Assembly (NCBI GenBank): GCA_001776335.1
Contig: MFAZ01000042.1
Coordinates: 1-13,319 of the forward strand
DNA length: 13,319 nt
Direction: 5' to 3'
Source of the DNA: Candidatus Curtissbacteria bacterium RIFCSPHIGHO2_01_FULL_41_11
GTDB taxonomy: Bacteria; Patescibacteriota; Microgenomatia; Curtissbacterales; GWA2-41-24
Positions 12,422-13,319 of the stretch are shown here, one piece after another (position 1 is the first letter of the stretch; each line of letters starts with the position of its first letter). The notes under the pieces are model-generated. The model worked only from the letters and a program-made list of their open reading frames with translations. It did no database searches and had not been told where the DNA came from. The position numbers and the translations under genes were made by a program.

Positions 12422-13319
12422 TAGACTAGGAAGGGAATGAGTAAGAGGGCTACTATGTTAATTATCTTGATCATGGGATTAATGGCTGGTCCGGCTGTGT
12501 CCTTGTAGGGATCACCGACGGTGTCACCTGTGACCGCTGCTTTGTGAGCGTCGCTGCCTTTACCGCCAAAATTGCCAGCTTCTATATATTTTTTAGCATT
12601 GTCCCAGGCCGCTCCTCCGGTTGTCATCGAAATTGCCACAAAAACACCAGTAACAATTGAGCCCATCAGAAGTCCGCCTAAAGCCTTGGGACCAAGGGTA
12701 AATCCAACGATAATCGGCGCAAAAGTCGGAATAAGCGCCGGAACTATCATTAGCTGAAGCGCTTTTTTGGTTACGATATCTACGGCTTTATCGTACTCGG
12801 GTTTATCTTTGCCAGAAAGAATACCGGGAAGCTCTTTAAATTGACGTCTTACTTCATCAACTACGGCTCCACCGGCAATGCCCACTGCTTCCATTGCGTA
12901 GGAAGCGAACAAAAATGGTAAGGCTGCACCGATTAGGAGACCAACTAAAACTTTGGGGTCAGAAAGAGAAAAATCAACAGCTGCCCCTTTTGAGGCAAGT
13001 TCCTGGGAATAGGATGCAAAAAGGACAAGAGCGGCAAGAACGGCTGAAGCAATTGCATAGCCTTTGGTGATAGCTTTTGTTGTATTGCCAACTGCGTCTA
13101 GGGAATCCGTGATGTCACGAATTTGTTTCGGAAGATGTGCCATTTCGGCAATCCCCCCGGCGTTGTCTGTAATCGGACCAAATGCATCTATTGCAACGAT
13201 AATTCCGGTCAGCGAAAGCATGGAAACCGCTGCTATTGCAATACCATAAAGACCTGCGAGCTGGTAGGAAATAAGGATGCCTGCACAAAGAACAATGACA
13301 GGCCAGAAGGTAGACCTAA
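12421..13319 (-). CDS. hppA: Membrane proton-translocating pyrophosphatase, C-terminal part
   Basis: HppA couples pyrophosphate hydrolysis to ion pumping across the membrane. The frame stays open to the right edge, so about 299 C-terminal residues of a protein usually near 650-750 are present; the ATG at 13221 is internal. Family signatures include AIDAFGPITDNAGGIAEMA, GNTTKAITKGYAIASA, SMTTGGAAWDNAKKYIE and AAVTGDTVGDPYKDTAGPA, with several hydrophobic segments between them. In GNTTKAIT the Lys and the Thr three residues later correspond to the pair found in potassium-independent enzymes (potassium-dependent ones have Ala there). Proton pumping independent of potassium is therefore likely, inferred from the family. 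The C-terminus ends IPFLV in a hydrophobic helix, and the stop codon abuts the 7-bp tandem repeat. Confidence 0.95.
   Translation of the reverse strand, partial: RSTFWPVIVLCAGILISYQLAGLYGIAIAAVSMLSLTGIIVAIDAFGPITDNAGGIAEMAHLPKQIRDITDSLDAVGNTTKAITKGYAIASAVLAALVLFASYSQELASKGAAVDFSLSDPKVLVGLLIGAALPFLFASYAMEAVGIAGGAVVDEVRRQFKELPGILSGKDKPEYDKAVDIVTKKALQLMIVPALIPTFAPIIVGFTLGPKALGGLLMGSIVTGVFVAISMTTGGAAWDNAKKYIEAGNFGGKGSDAHKAAVTGDTVGDPYKDTAGPAINPMIKIINIVALLLIPFLV

Noticed and set aside
12421..13221. hppA starting at the ATG at 13221.
   Set aside because: The frame continues upstream to the window edge with conserved-looking membrane sequence (GLYGIAIAAVSMLSL), so this ATG is internal.

Overview
The window looks like chromosomal DNA from a small-genome bacterium, most likely Candidate Phyla Radiation (Patescibacteria), perhaps a Microgenomates-type lineage. 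This is inferred from the SecA tail (a C-G-x-I-N-x-P-x-H ending), a DUF5667-like secreted protein, a mix of housekeeping genes with obscure metallopeptidases, weak or absent Shine-Dalgarno sequences, short leaders and several short intergenic repeats. The standard bacterial code (TAA, TAG and TGA as stops) fits every full-length gene.

Layout. Nearly everything is on the minus strand, so the window reads right to left. At the right edge is the C-terminal half of a membrane proton-pumping pyrophosphatase (hppA, open at the window end). A 7-bp tandem repeat separates it from the only plus-strand unit, 11371-12338: a promoter, an inverted repeat, a degenerate tRNA-Glu-like element, an intact tRNA-Glu(CTC) and a secreted DUF5667-like protein. 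Divergent from it runs greA, then an M49 (dipeptidyl peptidase III-like) metallopeptidase 1 nt downstream, then a second metallopeptidase gene (HEVGGH motif) with its own promoter. Next comes lysS, which starts at or next to its predicted transcription start, followed by two HD-domain phosphohydrolases and serS. A 34-bp tandem repeat lies between the two HD genes, the second HD gene overlaps serS, and a strong intrinsic terminator follows serS. Then come a 51-codon small ORF and secA. Left of secA is about 400 bp without an intact gene, holding two relics of SecA-type zinc-binding tails. The left edge carries the start of an unidentified coiled-coil protein behind a near-consensus promoter.

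The genes cover protein export (SecA), translation (SerRS, LysRS, tRNA-Glu), transcript elongation (GreA), nucleotide or house-cleaning phosphohydrolysis (two HD proteins), proteolysis (two zinc peptidases) and membrane energetics (HppA). No defence system, transposase or CRISPR array is visible.

The best leads are the three SEC-C-like tails in a row at the 3' end of secA, the degenerate tRNA-Glu-like element transcribed ahead of a real tRNA-Glu, and a 7-bp repeat that occurs both between genes and, in a related form, inside the coding sequence of lysS.
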